In this document: one piece after another, positions 15,727 through 24,215 of the stretch | Layout: each line of letters begins with the position of its first letter | Position numbering within the stretch: position 1 is the stretch's first letter | Assembly (NCBI RefSeq): GCF_012034175.1 | Contig: NZ_JAATEJ010000019.1 | Coordinates: 1-64,000 of the forward strand | Length of the DNA: 64,000 bases | Reading direction: 5' to 3' | Origin: Actinacidiphila epipremni | GTDB lineage: Bacteria; Actinomycetota; Actinomycetes; Streptomycetales; Streptomycetaceae | The notes under the pieces: model-generated | What the model was told of the DNA's origin: nothing | The model's database searches: none | The model's input: only the letters and a program-made list of their open reading frames with translations | Translations under genes and position numbers: made by a program

Positions 15727-18378
15727 TCAGCGTTCGGCCCAGCGCACGGTGTCGAGCAACTGCGTCATCCGTTCGGCGGGAATCGCCGCGTGGTCACTCA
15801 GGCGTTCCGGCGAACTCCACTGCGTGAACAGCGTATTGGCCCAGCGGGCGCTTTCCGCCTGCGGCAGCGAGCGAATATTCCGGTCGAGGGACGCGAGTTC
15901 GAATTCCAGCAGGTAGCGGCCCCAGCCGCCGTGCACCGCGAGACCCGGCAGCGAAACGGCGTAACGCGCCATGGCCTCCTCGGTGTTGCCCAGGCCGAAA
16001 TGCGCCTCCGCCTCCAGTTTCAGCAGCCGGCTCCACAGCAGCGCATGGCTGTCCTTCGTCCGGTCGTAATAGCCGGCTATCCGGGCCCGGCAGGCCAGGG
16101 CAGCAGGGAAGTCGCGGGCCTCGATGTCGAGTTCGCACATCCCGACCTCGTTCTCCAGGATGTAGCGGAGATCCTCGGCCGACCGGGAGATGCCCAGGCT
16201 CTCCCGCCACAGCTCGATCGTGGCCGTCGTGTCACCGCGCTCCCAGAAGACGTGCCCGAGTTCGTGCACGGCCTTGGGCAGCAGCTGCCGGTTGTACGTA
16301 CGGCACAGCTCGACGCTGCGCTGGAGGTCGGCGTGGGCGAGGTCCAGGATCGGCAGGTAGCCGCTCGCCGGGCCGCCGGTGCGGCCGTAGTGCGCGACCT
16401 CGTACTGCAGCAGCCGGCACAGGCCGCGCTCCATGAAGACGGCGGCCTCCCAGTGGAAGTCGCCGAGTTCGACGAAGCGGGCCAGCGCCCGCTCGTAGTG
16501 CTCGATGGCCGACTCGAACTGCGAGCCGTCGCGCATGACGGCGGCGGTCGTGTGCATGCTGACCGCGACGTCCAGCGGGCTGCCGAGCGCGCTGCGCAGG
16601 GCCACCGCCTTGCGGGCGTGGCCCACCGCCTCGTCGTGGGCGCCCAGGATGCTGGTGGCCCACGCGAGCCGGTCGTAGGCCCGGGCGGCCAGCGCCGTCT
16701 CACCGCGCTCTTCGAGCTTGGGGGCGCAGGTCGACAGCAGGTCGGCGGACTCGCGGACCAGCCCGGTGGCGTGCAGCACCTCGCCGTCCACGGTCTCCGC
16801 GAACAGCGTCAGCCGCTCGGAGTCGATCTGCCCGGCGATGTCCCTGGCCCGGCGGACGACCGGGCGGGCCAGGGGTGCCTCGCCGTCCTCGTAGAGCAGC
16901 GTGGCCAGCAGGCACAGCGCCTCCACCCGCACGCCGGCAGCCCCGTCGTCGCTCTCCTCGATCTGCCGCAGCAGCGCGCGGGCCGCCTTACGCCGGCCGG
17001 TGAGCCGGAACCACCGGGCCCGCAGCAGGATCGCCTGGGTGCGGGAGTCGGAGTCGAGGGAGGCGATCAGCTCCCGGGTCTGCTCGATCAGCAGGCCGGC
17101 GAAGTCGATGTTGCCCGACTCCAGCGCGGTGTCGATCTGCGCGATCAGCGCGGCGAAGCCGCCGACGCGGTCGCCGCGCAGCCGGTAGAAGGCCCGTTCG
17201 GCGTGCAGCATCCACAGCGCCGCCCGGCTGCCGTCGGCGGGGGCCGCCGCGACCTGCTCGTCGTACCAGGCGATGATCCTGCTGTCGAGATCGGCCCGCT
17301 CCAGGCCCACCGAGTCGACGAAGGGCCACACGTAGCCGTTGATGAGGTCACGCATCTCGTCGTGCAGGACGTAGCCGTAGCCGGGGATCTGCTTGACGAA
17401 GAACAGGCCGTTCAGTTCGGCCAGTTGCCGCGCGGCCACCTCGGGTGCCTCGCCGCCGAGGTGGCCGACCATCGCGGCGGTGTAGCGGTGCGGGAAGTGG
17501 GCCATGCGCAGGACGTGGGTGTCGATGGGCTCGCTGAGCTGCAGCACCGCCTTGACGAGGCTGCCGCGGAAGCGGTCGCGGATCTCCGCGATGCGCGGGC
17601 CGCCGTCGTCGACCACCTCGTGGGAGGGGCCGGTGTCCAGTTCCGGCAGCGGGATGTCGTACTCCAGCCACTGGGCCGCCAGCCCCAGCAGGATCGGCCG
17701 GCCGCCGGACAGCAGGGACAGCGCGGCCAACTGGTCGGCGGCCAGGCCCAGGCCGTCGAAGAAGCGGGCGGATGCCTCGGCCTCCAGCGGCTGCAGCGGG
17801 AAGGAGCGGCATTCGACGGCGGGGTCGACCTCCGAGAGCGCGGTGAACGCGTCCCGGCCGGCGAGGACGACGGTGACATTGCGCAGCCGCGGCACCGTCC
17901 GCTCCAGGAAGCGGCGGAAGACCGCCGAACGGGACGCCGGCGAGTCGACGGTGTCGACAAGGACGACCGCGCGTCCGCCCCGGGTACGGTCGGCGAACAG
18001 CCGGCCGAAGGTCTGCTCGGCGACGTCGAGCAGGCTGCGGACGGTCTCGGAACTTGTCCCGTCCCGCTGCGAGGCGATGTAGCGGTCCCTGGCCCGCCGG
18101 TACTCGCCGTCGTCCGCGCCCATGCCGCGCAGGATGTCGGTCTCCAGCGTCAGCGGCAGGCGGTAGCGGTTCGACGCCAGGTCGAGGAAGGTGCAGGTGG
18201 TGCGGTCGGTTTCCGGCCCGCCGGCGATCTCGGCGGCCAACTCCCGCAAAAGGCGGGTCTTCCCCATGCCGCCGATCGCCTCGATCGCGACGATCCTGGT
18301 GTGCGATCCGGTGGTCGCCCATTCCCTTAACTGGGCCAACTCGGCGTCCCGACCGACGAAGGTGAGCTCACGAGCCAT
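15727..18378 (-). CDS. STAND-like P-loop ATPase with C-terminal TPR repeats
   Basis: An 883-residue cytoplasmic AAA+/STAND-type NTPase. It opens MARELTFVGRDAELAQL, the VGR box typical of AAA-ATPase/STAND modules. Walker A is IEAIGGMGKTRLL (about residues 32-44) and Walker B is AVVLVDTVDS (about 137-146). A winged-helix-like part follows the ATPase, with HDEMRDLINGYVW near residue 345. From about 420 to 830 the sequence is alpha-helical with TPR-like repeats (ARAYDRLAWATSILGAHDEAVGHARKA). Such proteins are signal-dependent switches or scaffolds; no effector domain is fused here. The start overlaps the upstream ATPase stop by one base (TAATG). The pairing with a second P-loop protein and metabolic enzymes is not an arrangement I recognise. 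Confidence 0.8.
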   Translation of the reverse strand: MARELTFVGRDAELAQLREWATTGSHTRIVAIEAIGGMGKTRLLRELAAEIAGGPETDRTTCTFLDLASNRYRLPLTLETDILRGMGADDGEYRRARDRYIASQRDGTSSETVRSLLDVAEQTFGRLFADRTRGGRAVVLVDTVDSPASRSAVFRRFLERTVPRLRNVTVVLAGRDAFTALSEVDPAVECRSFPLQPLEAEASARFFDGLGLAADQLAALSLLSGGRPILLGLAAQWLEYDIPLPELDTGPSHEVVDDGGPRIAEIRDRFRGSLVKAVLQLSEPIDTHVLRMAHFPHRYTAAMVGHLGGEAPEVAARQLAELNGLFFVKQIPGYGYVLHDEMRDLINGYVWPFVDSVGLERADLDSRIIAWYDEQVAAAPADGSRAALWMLHAERAFYRLRGDRVGGFAALIAQIDTALESGNIDFAGLLIEQTRELIASLDSDSRTQAILLRARWFRLTGRRKAARALLRQIEESDDGAAGVRVEALCLLATLLYEDGEAPLARPVVRRARDIAGQIDSERLTLFAETVDGEVLHATGLVRESADLLSTCAPKLEERGETALAARAYDRLAWATSILGAHDEAVGHARKAVALRSALGSPLDVAVSMHTTAAVMRDGSQFESAIEHYERALARFVELGDFHWEAAVFMERGLCRLLQYEVAHYGRTGGPASGYLPILDLAHADLQRSVELCRTYNRQLLPKAVHELGHVFWERGDTTATIELWRESLGISRSAEDLRYILENEVGMCELDIEARDFPAALACRARIAGYYDRTKDSHALLWSRLLKLEAEAHFGLGNTEEAMARYAVSLPGLAVHGGWGRYLLEFELASLDRNIRSLPQAESARWANTLFTQWSSPERLSDHAAIPAERMTQLLDTVRWAER

Positions 18379-20087
18379 TAATCCGTACCTTCCCGTGGCG
18401 CGGGCTCGTCCGCCGGAAGTGAGCGGATGGCCTGCACGTGCCGCGCGTACGCGTCAACGGCGGCATCTCCACCCACTTCGGTCAGGATAGCCCAGAACTC
18501 GCGGTCGTTCTGCAGAATTTCGTGGAACTGCGCCCGTAACTCGGCTGGTTCACCGAATGTGCAGCGGAACTGCGCAACCAGTTCCCTGGTGAGACCGGCG
18601 AGGGCCGTGGGGAGATCGCCTTCCTCCGGACTGACGCGACAGGTGTCGAGCCGGTGGTAGAGCGCTTCCACGGCGAAGAAGATCTGCAGCTGGTCCATCG
18701 GCTTTTGCGGCAGCTCCTGCCCCTCGGGACCGACACCGAGCACCCAGCCCCGGAAAAGGCGGGCGGCATATTGCGTCAGGCGCAGATAGCGCTCGGGTTC
18801 GGTGAGCCGCATCATGCTCGCGGACAGCAGCCGCACAATAGCGTCACGGTACATCGGATACGCACCGCTGGGCGGCGAGATCAACCAGGTCTGCCGGGAC
18901 AATATGCCCAGCAGCTCGACCGGGGCGCCGTCCCACCGGATCAGGTTCTCGCGGATCAGCATGCTGATCACGTTGGCGTTGAAGCCCCGGAAGACACTGA
19001 GGGACCGCATGGCGAATGCCGCCTCGTCCGGCACGCGTGAGTAGATCTCGTCCAGCGCCGGGGCAACATGGCTTTCCGCCAACTCCGCGGCGGCCCGCGG
19101 GCTGAAGGCGTAGGTGTCGGAACGCGGGTCGAGGTCGAGCGCGAAGCCGTAGGCCGCGAAGTCGGCCACTATTCCCGAGATGACCTTCGGATGTCCGCCG
19201 CTCAACTGCACGATCTTGGTGGCCATGTGGTGGAGGTGCTCATTGCGCAGCACCCGCCCCATGCCGTCGCGTGACGCGGACTGCACCGACTCCATGACCG
19301 CCCGGGTGTCGAACGGCTCCAGCACCAGGCGGTGCAGCCGGTGGCGTACCGATCCCTGCCAGGTGGACTGCACCTTGCGTCCGCTGAACACCACGCGTAA
19401 CTCGACGACTTCGGCCAGCCGGCGTTCCAGCGCGAGCACCGTGCCGTCCCAGAAGAACTGCGCGTTCTCGGCCGTCACCAGCTGTTCCATGGCGTCGAAG
19501 AGCAGGGTGAGGGCGGTACGCCCGGGGCCGGCGGCGTGCGCGACGATGTCCCCGACCAGCTTGGGGTCGCCCAGCCGGCCGCGGCTGACGATGATGTCGT
19601 TCGGCCCGACGAAGTGCGTCTCCGGCATGTCCTCGGCGCCGTCACCGCCACCGCCACCGTCTGCGTCCCCGGCGCCGGTGCCGGTGCCGGGGAGCAGGGG
19701 GACGGACGCAAGCAGGCACAGGCCGGAATCCTGCGTGGTGTTGAGCCGGCGTTGGTACTCCCGTAACAGGAATGTCTTCCCGTAACCCGCGGGCGCTTCG
19801 AGAACCACGTATTGCGGGCAGGTAGGCCGCATGAGCTGTTCGAGTTCATGCTCGCGGTTGATGAACCTGACCGTGGGAGCGAGCCGTTCCTGCACTTCGA
19901 CGCGGTCGAGCGCGGAAATCTGCAGCAGGAGCGCCGATTCGGCTTCCCTCAGGCGGATCATGTCGGCGCGATCGGACACCGACTGCTCGCTGCGTGGCGC
20001 GGCGGCGAGCTTCTGCCGGAGTGCCGTGATCGTCACGCGTAGTTCGGCGAGTTCCGTCTCCAGGGCTGATCGGTCGCCGCCCGGCAT
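18378..20087 (-). CDS. STAND-like P-loop ATPase with N-terminal coiled coil
   Basis: A 569-residue NTPase. Residues 5-75 form a heptad-rich coiled coil (ALETELAELRVTITALRQKL) like the helical effector-associated modules of bacterial conflict NTPases. The motif FINREHEL (75-82) precedes Walker A EAPAGYGKTFLL (97-108). Walker B is ALTLLFDAME (192-201). A Gly/Asp-rich low-complexity insert lies at about 134-152 inside the ATPase. The C-terminal half is helical and unassigned. It forms an overlapping pair with the TPR-ATPase downstream and follows a small membrane protein with a similar coil after 41 bp. A heteromeric, membrane-tethered ATPase complex is plausible (inference). Confidence 0.75.
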   Translation of the reverse strand: MPGGDRSALETELAELRVTITALRQKLAAAPRSEQSVSDRADMIRLREAESALLLQISALDRVEVQERLAPTVRFINREHELEQLMRPTCPQYVVLEAPAGYGKTFLLREYQRRLNTTQDSGLCLLASVPLLPGTGTGAGDADGGGGGDGAEDMPETHFVGPNDIIVSRGRLGDPKLVGDIVAHAAGPGRTALTLLFDAMEQLVTAENAQFFWDGTVLALERRLAEVVELRVVFSGRKVQSTWQGSVRHRLHRLVLEPFDTRAVMESVQSASRDGMGRVLRNEHLHHMATKIVQLSGGHPKVISGIVADFAAYGFALDLDPRSDTYAFSPRAAAELAESHVAPALDEIYSRVPDEAAFAMRSLSVFRGFNANVISMLIRENLIRWDGAPVELLGILSRQTWLISPPSGAYPMYRDAIVRLLSASMMRLTEPERYLRLTQYAARLFRGWVLGVGPEGQELPQKPMDQLQIFFAVEALYHRLDTCRVSPEEGDLPTALAGLTRELVAQFRCTFGEPAELRAQFHEILQNDREFWAILTEVGGDAAVDAYARHVQAIRSLPADEPAPREGTD

Positions 20088-20128
20088 TGCTCACCACCCC
20101 CCGTCCGGTGTCCGAATGTCCCGCTGCC

Positions 20129-20626
20129 TCACGCCTCCGCGGGAAGATCGTTCAACTGTGTCTCCAACTCACCCACGAGAACGCGTTGCTGTTCCAGATC
20201 GCGGCTCAGCGAGATCGTGCGCTCGGAGGCAGGTATGCCGGCGGCCTTGACCTCCAGGAAGTGCAGAGTGCGGCGCGCCTCTTCGAGCGTCCGGGTGAGC
20301 TCGGAACGATCATTCGGCATTTCGGGGTTCCTTGTCCTGTTCGGTCCGGGCGCGCCGGAGGGGGAGATCCGCCCGTAGAGTCCGGCGAGCAGCAGGAGCA
20401 CCGATGCACCGACGAGAACGTAAAAAGGGATGTCCGCCTCGGGGCCCGCGCCGGCCAGCGTGACGAACGCGACGGTGAGCAGGATCAATCCGCCCAGCAG
20501 GAACCTGAAGGACTGGTTTCTTATCCCTTCGAGGGCGGCGCTCAACGCGCTGTACAAGCCGTCCACGTGTCCCCCCAGATCGTCAGCGCTGGCGCCAGTA
20601 TGGCGGAGTGCACCGAATGTCTCCAT
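20129..20626 (-). CDS. Small two-helix membrane protein with C-terminal coiled coil
   Basis: A 165-residue protein from ATG 20626. GTG 20566 (145 residues) is a good alternative because a GGGGGGA run sits just before it. It has two membrane segments, FLLGGLILLTVAFVTLA and FYVLVGASVLLLLAGLYG. A charged linker follows, then a cytoplasmic coil (LTRTLEEARRTLHFLEVKAA ... LEQQRVLVGELETQLNDL). This coil pattern, with RRTLHFLE then a short break and LEQQ, resembles helical effector-associated or adaptor modules found next to STAND NTPases. It is probably the membrane anchor for the ATPases encoded immediately downstream. No homologue is recognised by name. Confidence 0.65.
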   Translation of the reverse strand: METFGALRHTGASADDLGGHVDGLYSALSAALEGIRNQSFRFLLGGLILLTVAFVTLAGAGPEADIPFYVLVGASVLLLLAGLYGRISPSGAPGPNRTRNPEMPNDRSELTRTLEEARRTLHFLEVKAAGIPASERTISLSRDLEQQRVLVGELETQLNDLPAEA

Positions 20627-20665
20627 GAAATCGCCGAATTCCCCCCGATCGGTTCTGACCAGGCG

Positions 20666-22555
20666 TCAGGGCAGGGTTCTGGCCAGGAGGAGGGCGGTGT
20701 CGTCGTCGGTCGGGGCGCCGGAGAGCTGGGTGCGGACGACGGTGGCGCAGAGGTCGTCGAGGGTGCGGAAGGGGTGGGCGAGGGCGGCGCGCAGGCGTTC
20801 CATGCCCTCGTCGAGGTCGCCGCCGCGGGTCTCGATCAGGCCGTCGCTGTAGAGGGCGATCACGCTGCCCTCGGCCAGCTCCACGTCGATCGAGGTGAAG
20901 GACGCCAGGCCCACGCCGATCGGGGCGCCCGGCGGCAGGTCGGCGAAGGTGACGGAGGGGGTGGGCGGGGATGTGGACCGGGAGGTGGCTGGGGTCGCGT
21001 TTTGCGGGGGCGTGGGTGGGGCGACGATTGCCGGGGGCGGGTGGCCGGCGCTGGCCAGGGTCCAGTGGCGGGTCGCCGGGTCGTACACGCCGTAGACGCA
21101 GGTCGCTCCGACGACCGGTGGCATGGGGCCGACCTCGCCGGAGGGCTCCGGGGTGAGGTCGACGGCGAGTTCGTCGACCAGGGCGAGCAGGCGGTCGGGC
21201 GGCACCTCCAGCTTCGCGAGGGTGCGGACCATGGTGCGCAGCCGGCCCATCGTCGCCGCGGCGTTGATGCCGTGGCCCACCACGTCCCCGACGACCAGGG
21301 CTACCCGGTCGCGGGACAGCGGGATCACGTCGAACCAGTCGCCCCCGACGCCGGCGTGCGTGTCCGCGGGCAGGTAGCGGAAGGCGACGTCGAGCGCGCT
21401 GCCGCCGGACAGGCGGTGCGGCAGCAGGTCCTGCTGGAGCGCGAGGGCGGCCATGCGCTCACGCGTGTAGCGCAGGGCGTTGTCCAGGCTCAGCGAGGCG
21501 CGGGCCGCCAGATCCTCGGCGAGCTCCAGGTCCGCGCGGGTGAAGGGGGTCGCGTTCTCGGTCCTGACGAAGACGGCGACCCCCAGCATCGCCCCGCGCG
21601 CCTGGAGCGGGACGATCATCAGGGAGTGCATGCCGGTGGCGTGGATGACCCGGGCCCGGTCCGGGTCGTTGTCCAGCCAGGTGCCGGGCGAGGTGTCCAG
21701 GACCGGCTCGAAGTGCGACCTGCGGCTGTCCAGCACCGCGGTGAAGGGCGACCGCGGCGGCACGAAGACCGGCGTCCCGCGGCCCCACAGGGATTCGCGC
21801 AGGTCGGGGTGGATGGAGGCGACGCCGGCGCGGTAGAAGCCGGGGATGCTGACGTCCGTGGACCGCAGGTGGCCGAGCGGGACGCTGCCCAGCGGCACGG
21901 CCTCCGCGAGGTCGATCGTGACGTAGTCGGCGAGGTTGGGCACCGTGGTCTCGGCCAGCTCCTGGGCGGTCTCCATCGGGTCAAGGTTCGTGCCGATCCG
22001 GCTCTCGGCCTCGCTGAGCAGGTGCTGCCGGCCCCGCTCCCGGGCGTCGTCGGGACGCCACATGAGCCATGCCGCCTCGCCGGCGGTGGGCAGTGGGGTG
22101 ACCCGCAGTTCCACGGTGGCCTCCCGGCCGCCGCGACAGCGGATCCGCACGCGGCCGGACCAGGGGCCGCCGGTGAAGGGGGCGCCGGGGGGTTGCGGGG
22201 TGGGGGGCGCGCCGCCCGCGGGTTGCGAGGTGGGTTGCGGGGTGTCCGGGGGTTCCGGTGCGGGTTGTTGCCGGCCGCCTGGGGGTTGCGGGGGCTGGGG
22301 CTGGGCCTCTGCCGTTGCCTGCGCCTTCAGTTCCGCGGCGGCGTCCGGGGCCAGGTGGCAGGCGGACGTGCCGCCGGCCAGCAGTTCGCCGACGGGGCGG
22401 TGCAGCGCCTCCCGCGCCGTGAGGCCCCACAGGCGCTCGGCGGTGGTGCTCCACACGGCGACGCTCAGGTCGCCGCCCAGCACCGCGAGGACGTCGACCG
22501 CTTCGTGGACTCCGCCTTCCCCGGAGGAGGAGGCCGGAGGCTCGTGCCCGAGCAT
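20666..22555 (-). CDS. PAS-GAF-SpoIIE protein serine/threonine phosphatase
   Basis: A 629-residue PP2C-type phosphatase. A PAS-like region (about 15-170) is interrupted by a Pro/Gln-rich stretch (about 85-125). A GAF domain (about 190-345) is followed by a SpoIIE catalytic domain (about 375-625). The metal-binding signatures are visible as GVGGDWFDV, VVGDVVGHG, YSDGLIETR and TDDDTALLLAR. Streptomycetes have dozens of these; they usually dephosphorylate anti-anti-sigma factors in stress signalling. The stop is 39 bp before the small membrane protein of the ATPase operon, so read-through transcription is likely, but a functional link is unproven. It is divergent from the TetR gene across 106 bp. 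Confidence 0.9.
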   Translation of the reverse strand: MLGHEPPASSSGEGGVHEAVDVLAVLGGDLSVAVWSTTAERLWGLTAREALHRPVGELLAGGTSACHLAPDAAAELKAQATAEAQPQPPQPPGGRQQPAPEPPDTPQPTSQPAGGAPPTPQPPGAPFTGGPWSGRVRIRCRGGREATVELRVTPLPTAGEAAWLMWRPDDARERGRQHLLSEAESRIGTNLDPMETAQELAETTVPNLADYVTIDLAEAVPLGSVPLGHLRSTDVSIPGFYRAGVASIHPDLRESLWGRGTPVFVPPRSPFTAVLDSRRSHFEPVLDTSPGTWLDNDPDRARVIHATGMHSLMIVPLQARGAMLGVAVFVRTENATPFTRADLELAEDLAARASLSLDNALRYTRERMAALALQQDLLPHRLSGGSALDVAFRYLPADTHAGVGGDWFDVIPLSRDRVALVVGDVVGHGINAAATMGRLRTMVRTLAKLEVPPDRLLALVDELAVDLTPEPSGEVGPMPPVVGATCVYGVYDPATRHWTLASAGHPPPAIVAPPTPPQNATPATSRSTSPPTPSVTFADLPPGAPIGVGLASFTSIDVELAEGSVIALYSDGLIETRGGDLDEGMERLRAALAHPFRTLDDLCATVVRTQLSGAPTDDDTALLLARTLP

Positions 22556-22626
22556 GACGGGACTATGCCCGGATATGCGGCTGATACTCCCTTTGCGGCG
22601 CCGGGCGCCGGGCCCCGGCGATTATT

Positions 22627-22646
22627 GACCGGTCGGTTTGTTATTG
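22627..22646 (+). promoter_or_regulatory. TetR operator/promoter, copy 1
   Basis: GACCGGTC (22627-22634) is a perfect palindrome inside ACCGGTCGGTTTGTTATTG, 16-34 bp before the TetR ATG. The same core, CGGTCGGT followed by TATTG at the same spacing, recurs at 23343-23361. Two occurrences near one TetR gene support an autoregulatory operator. Confidence 0.55.
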
Positions 22647-22661
22647 CCCTAGGGTGCGGGC

Positions 22662-23246
22662 ATGGCCAGGACCAAGGAGTTCGACCCGGACGCCGCGCTG
22701 CAGTCAGCCCTGGAGCTGTTCTGGCGGCGCGGGTACGAGGCGACGTCGGTGGCGGACCTCGTGGCGCACCTCGGGGTCGGGCGGGCCAGCATCTACGCCA
22801 CGTTCGGCAACAAGCACGAGCTGTATCTCAAGGCGCTGGACCGGTACAGCGAGAGCCGCGACGCGAGCCTGCTCGGGGAGCTGTCCCAGCCGGGGCCGGC
22901 GCTGCCGGCCGTACGGGCGGTGGTGCGGCGGTTCGCGGCGGAGGCGAGCGGTGAGGAGCGGCGGCGCAAAGGGTGCTTCGTCACGAACACCGCCGCCGAG
23001 CTGGGGGCGCGCGACGCGGCGGCGGCCCGGCGGGTCGAGGCGAGCTGGGGCCTGGTCGAGACGCTGCTGCGGTCGGCGCTGGTCCGCGCGCACGCGCAGG
23101 GTGAGCTGGCGGCGGACCGCGATCCGCGGGCGCTTGCGCGGATGCTGCTGGTGCTGATGCAGGGGCTGCGGGTCGTCGGCAAGGCCGCCGGTGACCCGGG
23201 GGTGGTGCGGGACGCCGCCGAGCAGGCGCTGGCGCTGCTGGACTAG
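22662..23246 (+). CDS. TetR-family transcriptional regulator
   Basis: A 194-residue TetR/AcrR repressor. The N-terminal HTH reads LELFWRRGYEATSVADLVAHLGVGRASIYATFGNK-type sequence over residues 14-48, and the ligand domain is typical of the YxxH/TetR_C_16-like group. It is preceded by a palindromic operator and followed, after about 130 bp, by a second operator copy that drives an SDR gene remnant. TetR plus SDR is a common actinobacterial regulator-target pair, here broken. The regulator may now control only itself or the downstream MMPL exporter (inference). Confidence 0.9.
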   Translation: MARTKEFDPDAALQSALELFWRRGYEATSVADLVAHLGVGRASIYATFGNKHELYLKALDRYSESRDASLLGELSQPGPALPAVRAVVRRFAAEASGEERRRKGCFVTNTAAELGARDAAAARRVEASWGLVETLLRSALVRAHAQGELAADRDPRALARMLLVLMQGLRVVGKAAGDPGVVRDAAEQALALLD

Positions 23247-23340
23247 GCGCGCGGGCGCCTGTGCGGGGGGTGCGGGGGCGTCGGGAGGGTGCGGGGGGGG
23301 TGTGGTTGGCCTGGGTGGGGCTTGTGGGGGCTGTTTTTGT

Positions 23341-23366
23341 GGAACGGTCGGTCTGGTATTGGAGGG
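23341..23366 (+). promoter_or_regulatory. TetR operator/promoter, copy 2, with RBS
   Basis: AACGGTCGGTCTGGTATTG matches the element upstream of the TetR gene at most positions (shared CGGTCGGT-TG-TATTG). A Shine-Dalgarno GGAGGG (23361-23366) precedes ATG 23373 of the truncated SDR. Confidence 0.5.
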
Positions 23367-23372
23367 TTCTTC

Positions 23373-23531
23373 ATGTCCGCACGCTTCGCCGGCTCGTCCG
23401 TCCTGGTCACCGGGGCGGGCCGGCCTGAGCGGTGGTCTGGTCCGGGGGTGGCGGTGGGGGTCGGGGCCGCTCCCCGGGGTGGTGGGGTCGGGGCCGCTTC
23501 GGGGGGTACCTCCTCGGACTGCGCACCATGA
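23373..23531 (+). pseudogene. 5' remnant of a short-chain dehydrogenase
   Basis: After a good RBS the frame opens MSARFAGSSVLVTGAGR, the first strand and start of the TGxxxGxG cofactor loop of an SDR. It then turns abruptly into PERWSGPG and Gly/Ala-rich sequence that matches no SDR; the TGAGRGIG loop, YxxxK and the rest are missing. Homology stops at about 23423, and the frame ends at 23531 inside an inverted repeat. The remainder of the gene has been lost and replaced by the repeats that follow, or collapsed in assembly. Confidence 0.7.
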
Positions 23532-23587
23532 CCTCGCTGCGTCTCCGGTGACCTCTTGTCGTGCGCAGTCCTGCGGGGGCACCCCCC
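23502..23587. repeat. 86-bp imperfect palindrome (MITE-like)
   Basis: The inner arms GGACTGCGCAC (23516-23526) and GTGCGCAGTCC (23561-23571) pair perfectly. Outer arms of about 14 bp (GGGGGTACCTCC... against ...GGGGGCACCCCC) pair imperfectly. The about 34-bp centre contains no gene. Its position at the SDR break fits a small non-autonomous mobile element or a recombination scar; a transcription terminator is the alternative. Confidence 0.55.
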
Positions 23588-23589
23588 GA

Positions 23590-24060
23590 ACCAGCCCCTC
23601 CCGCTCTCGTCGCACCTCTGACCGCCGGTGGGGGGTCGGGGTGGGGGTGGGTGGGCCCGGTCCCTGCCGCTCGCCCCGTGCCTCTGACCGCCGGTGGGGG
23701 CGGGGGTGGGTGGGGTCCGGGCCATGCCGCTATCGCCGGGCCTCTGACCGCCGGTGGGGGTACGGGTGGGTGGGGGTCCGGTCCCTGCCGCCCTTGTCGG
23801 GCCTCTGACCGCCGGTGGGGGCTCGGGTGGGTGGGGGCCGGTCCCTACCGCCCTTGTCGGGCGGCTGACCGGCGGTGGGGGTGCGGCGGAGGGCCGGGCC
23901 CTGCCGTTCTCGTCGGGCCTCTGGCCGCCGGTGGGGGTGCGGGTGGGTGGGGGCCCGATCCCTGCCGCCCTTGTCGGGCCTCTGGCCGCCGGCGGGAGCT
24001 CGGGTGGGCGGGGCCGGGCCCTGCCGTTCTCGTCGGGGCTCTGGCCGGCTGTGGGGTGGG
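23590..24060. repeat. Tandem repeat, about 60-bp unit, eight copies
   Basis: The landmark CCTCTGACCGCC (with variants CGGCTGACC, CCTCTGGCC) recurs at 23615, 23681, 23741, 23802, 23862, 23918, 23979 and 24039, giving periods of 56 to 66 bp. Each unit also contains a GGTGGGGG(n)CGGGTGGGTGGGGG block and a GGTCCCTGCCGCCCTTGTCGG-like block. The G-tracts could form quadruplexes. Apparent open frames across it are a by-product of the repeat lacking stops, and none encodes a known domain. Confidence 0.85.
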
Positions 24061-24215
24061 GGGGTGCGCCTGGGTGGTGGTGGGGGAACCGCCGGGGGTG
24101 GATGTGGTGGGGGGGCGGAGTTGTACGCCACAATCGGGGGGCGGCTCGTCCGGTTCGGGGGATGGGCCGTGGTGTGACCAGGCAGCCTGACGACGCCCTC
24201 ACGGGAGGATTCCCC

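Noticed and set aside
23590..24215. Long open frames running through the tandem repeat into the MMPL gene
   Set aside because: All frames of a stop-free repeat stay open; the MMPL protein has a proper ATG and RBS at 24216 and a normal N-terminus there.
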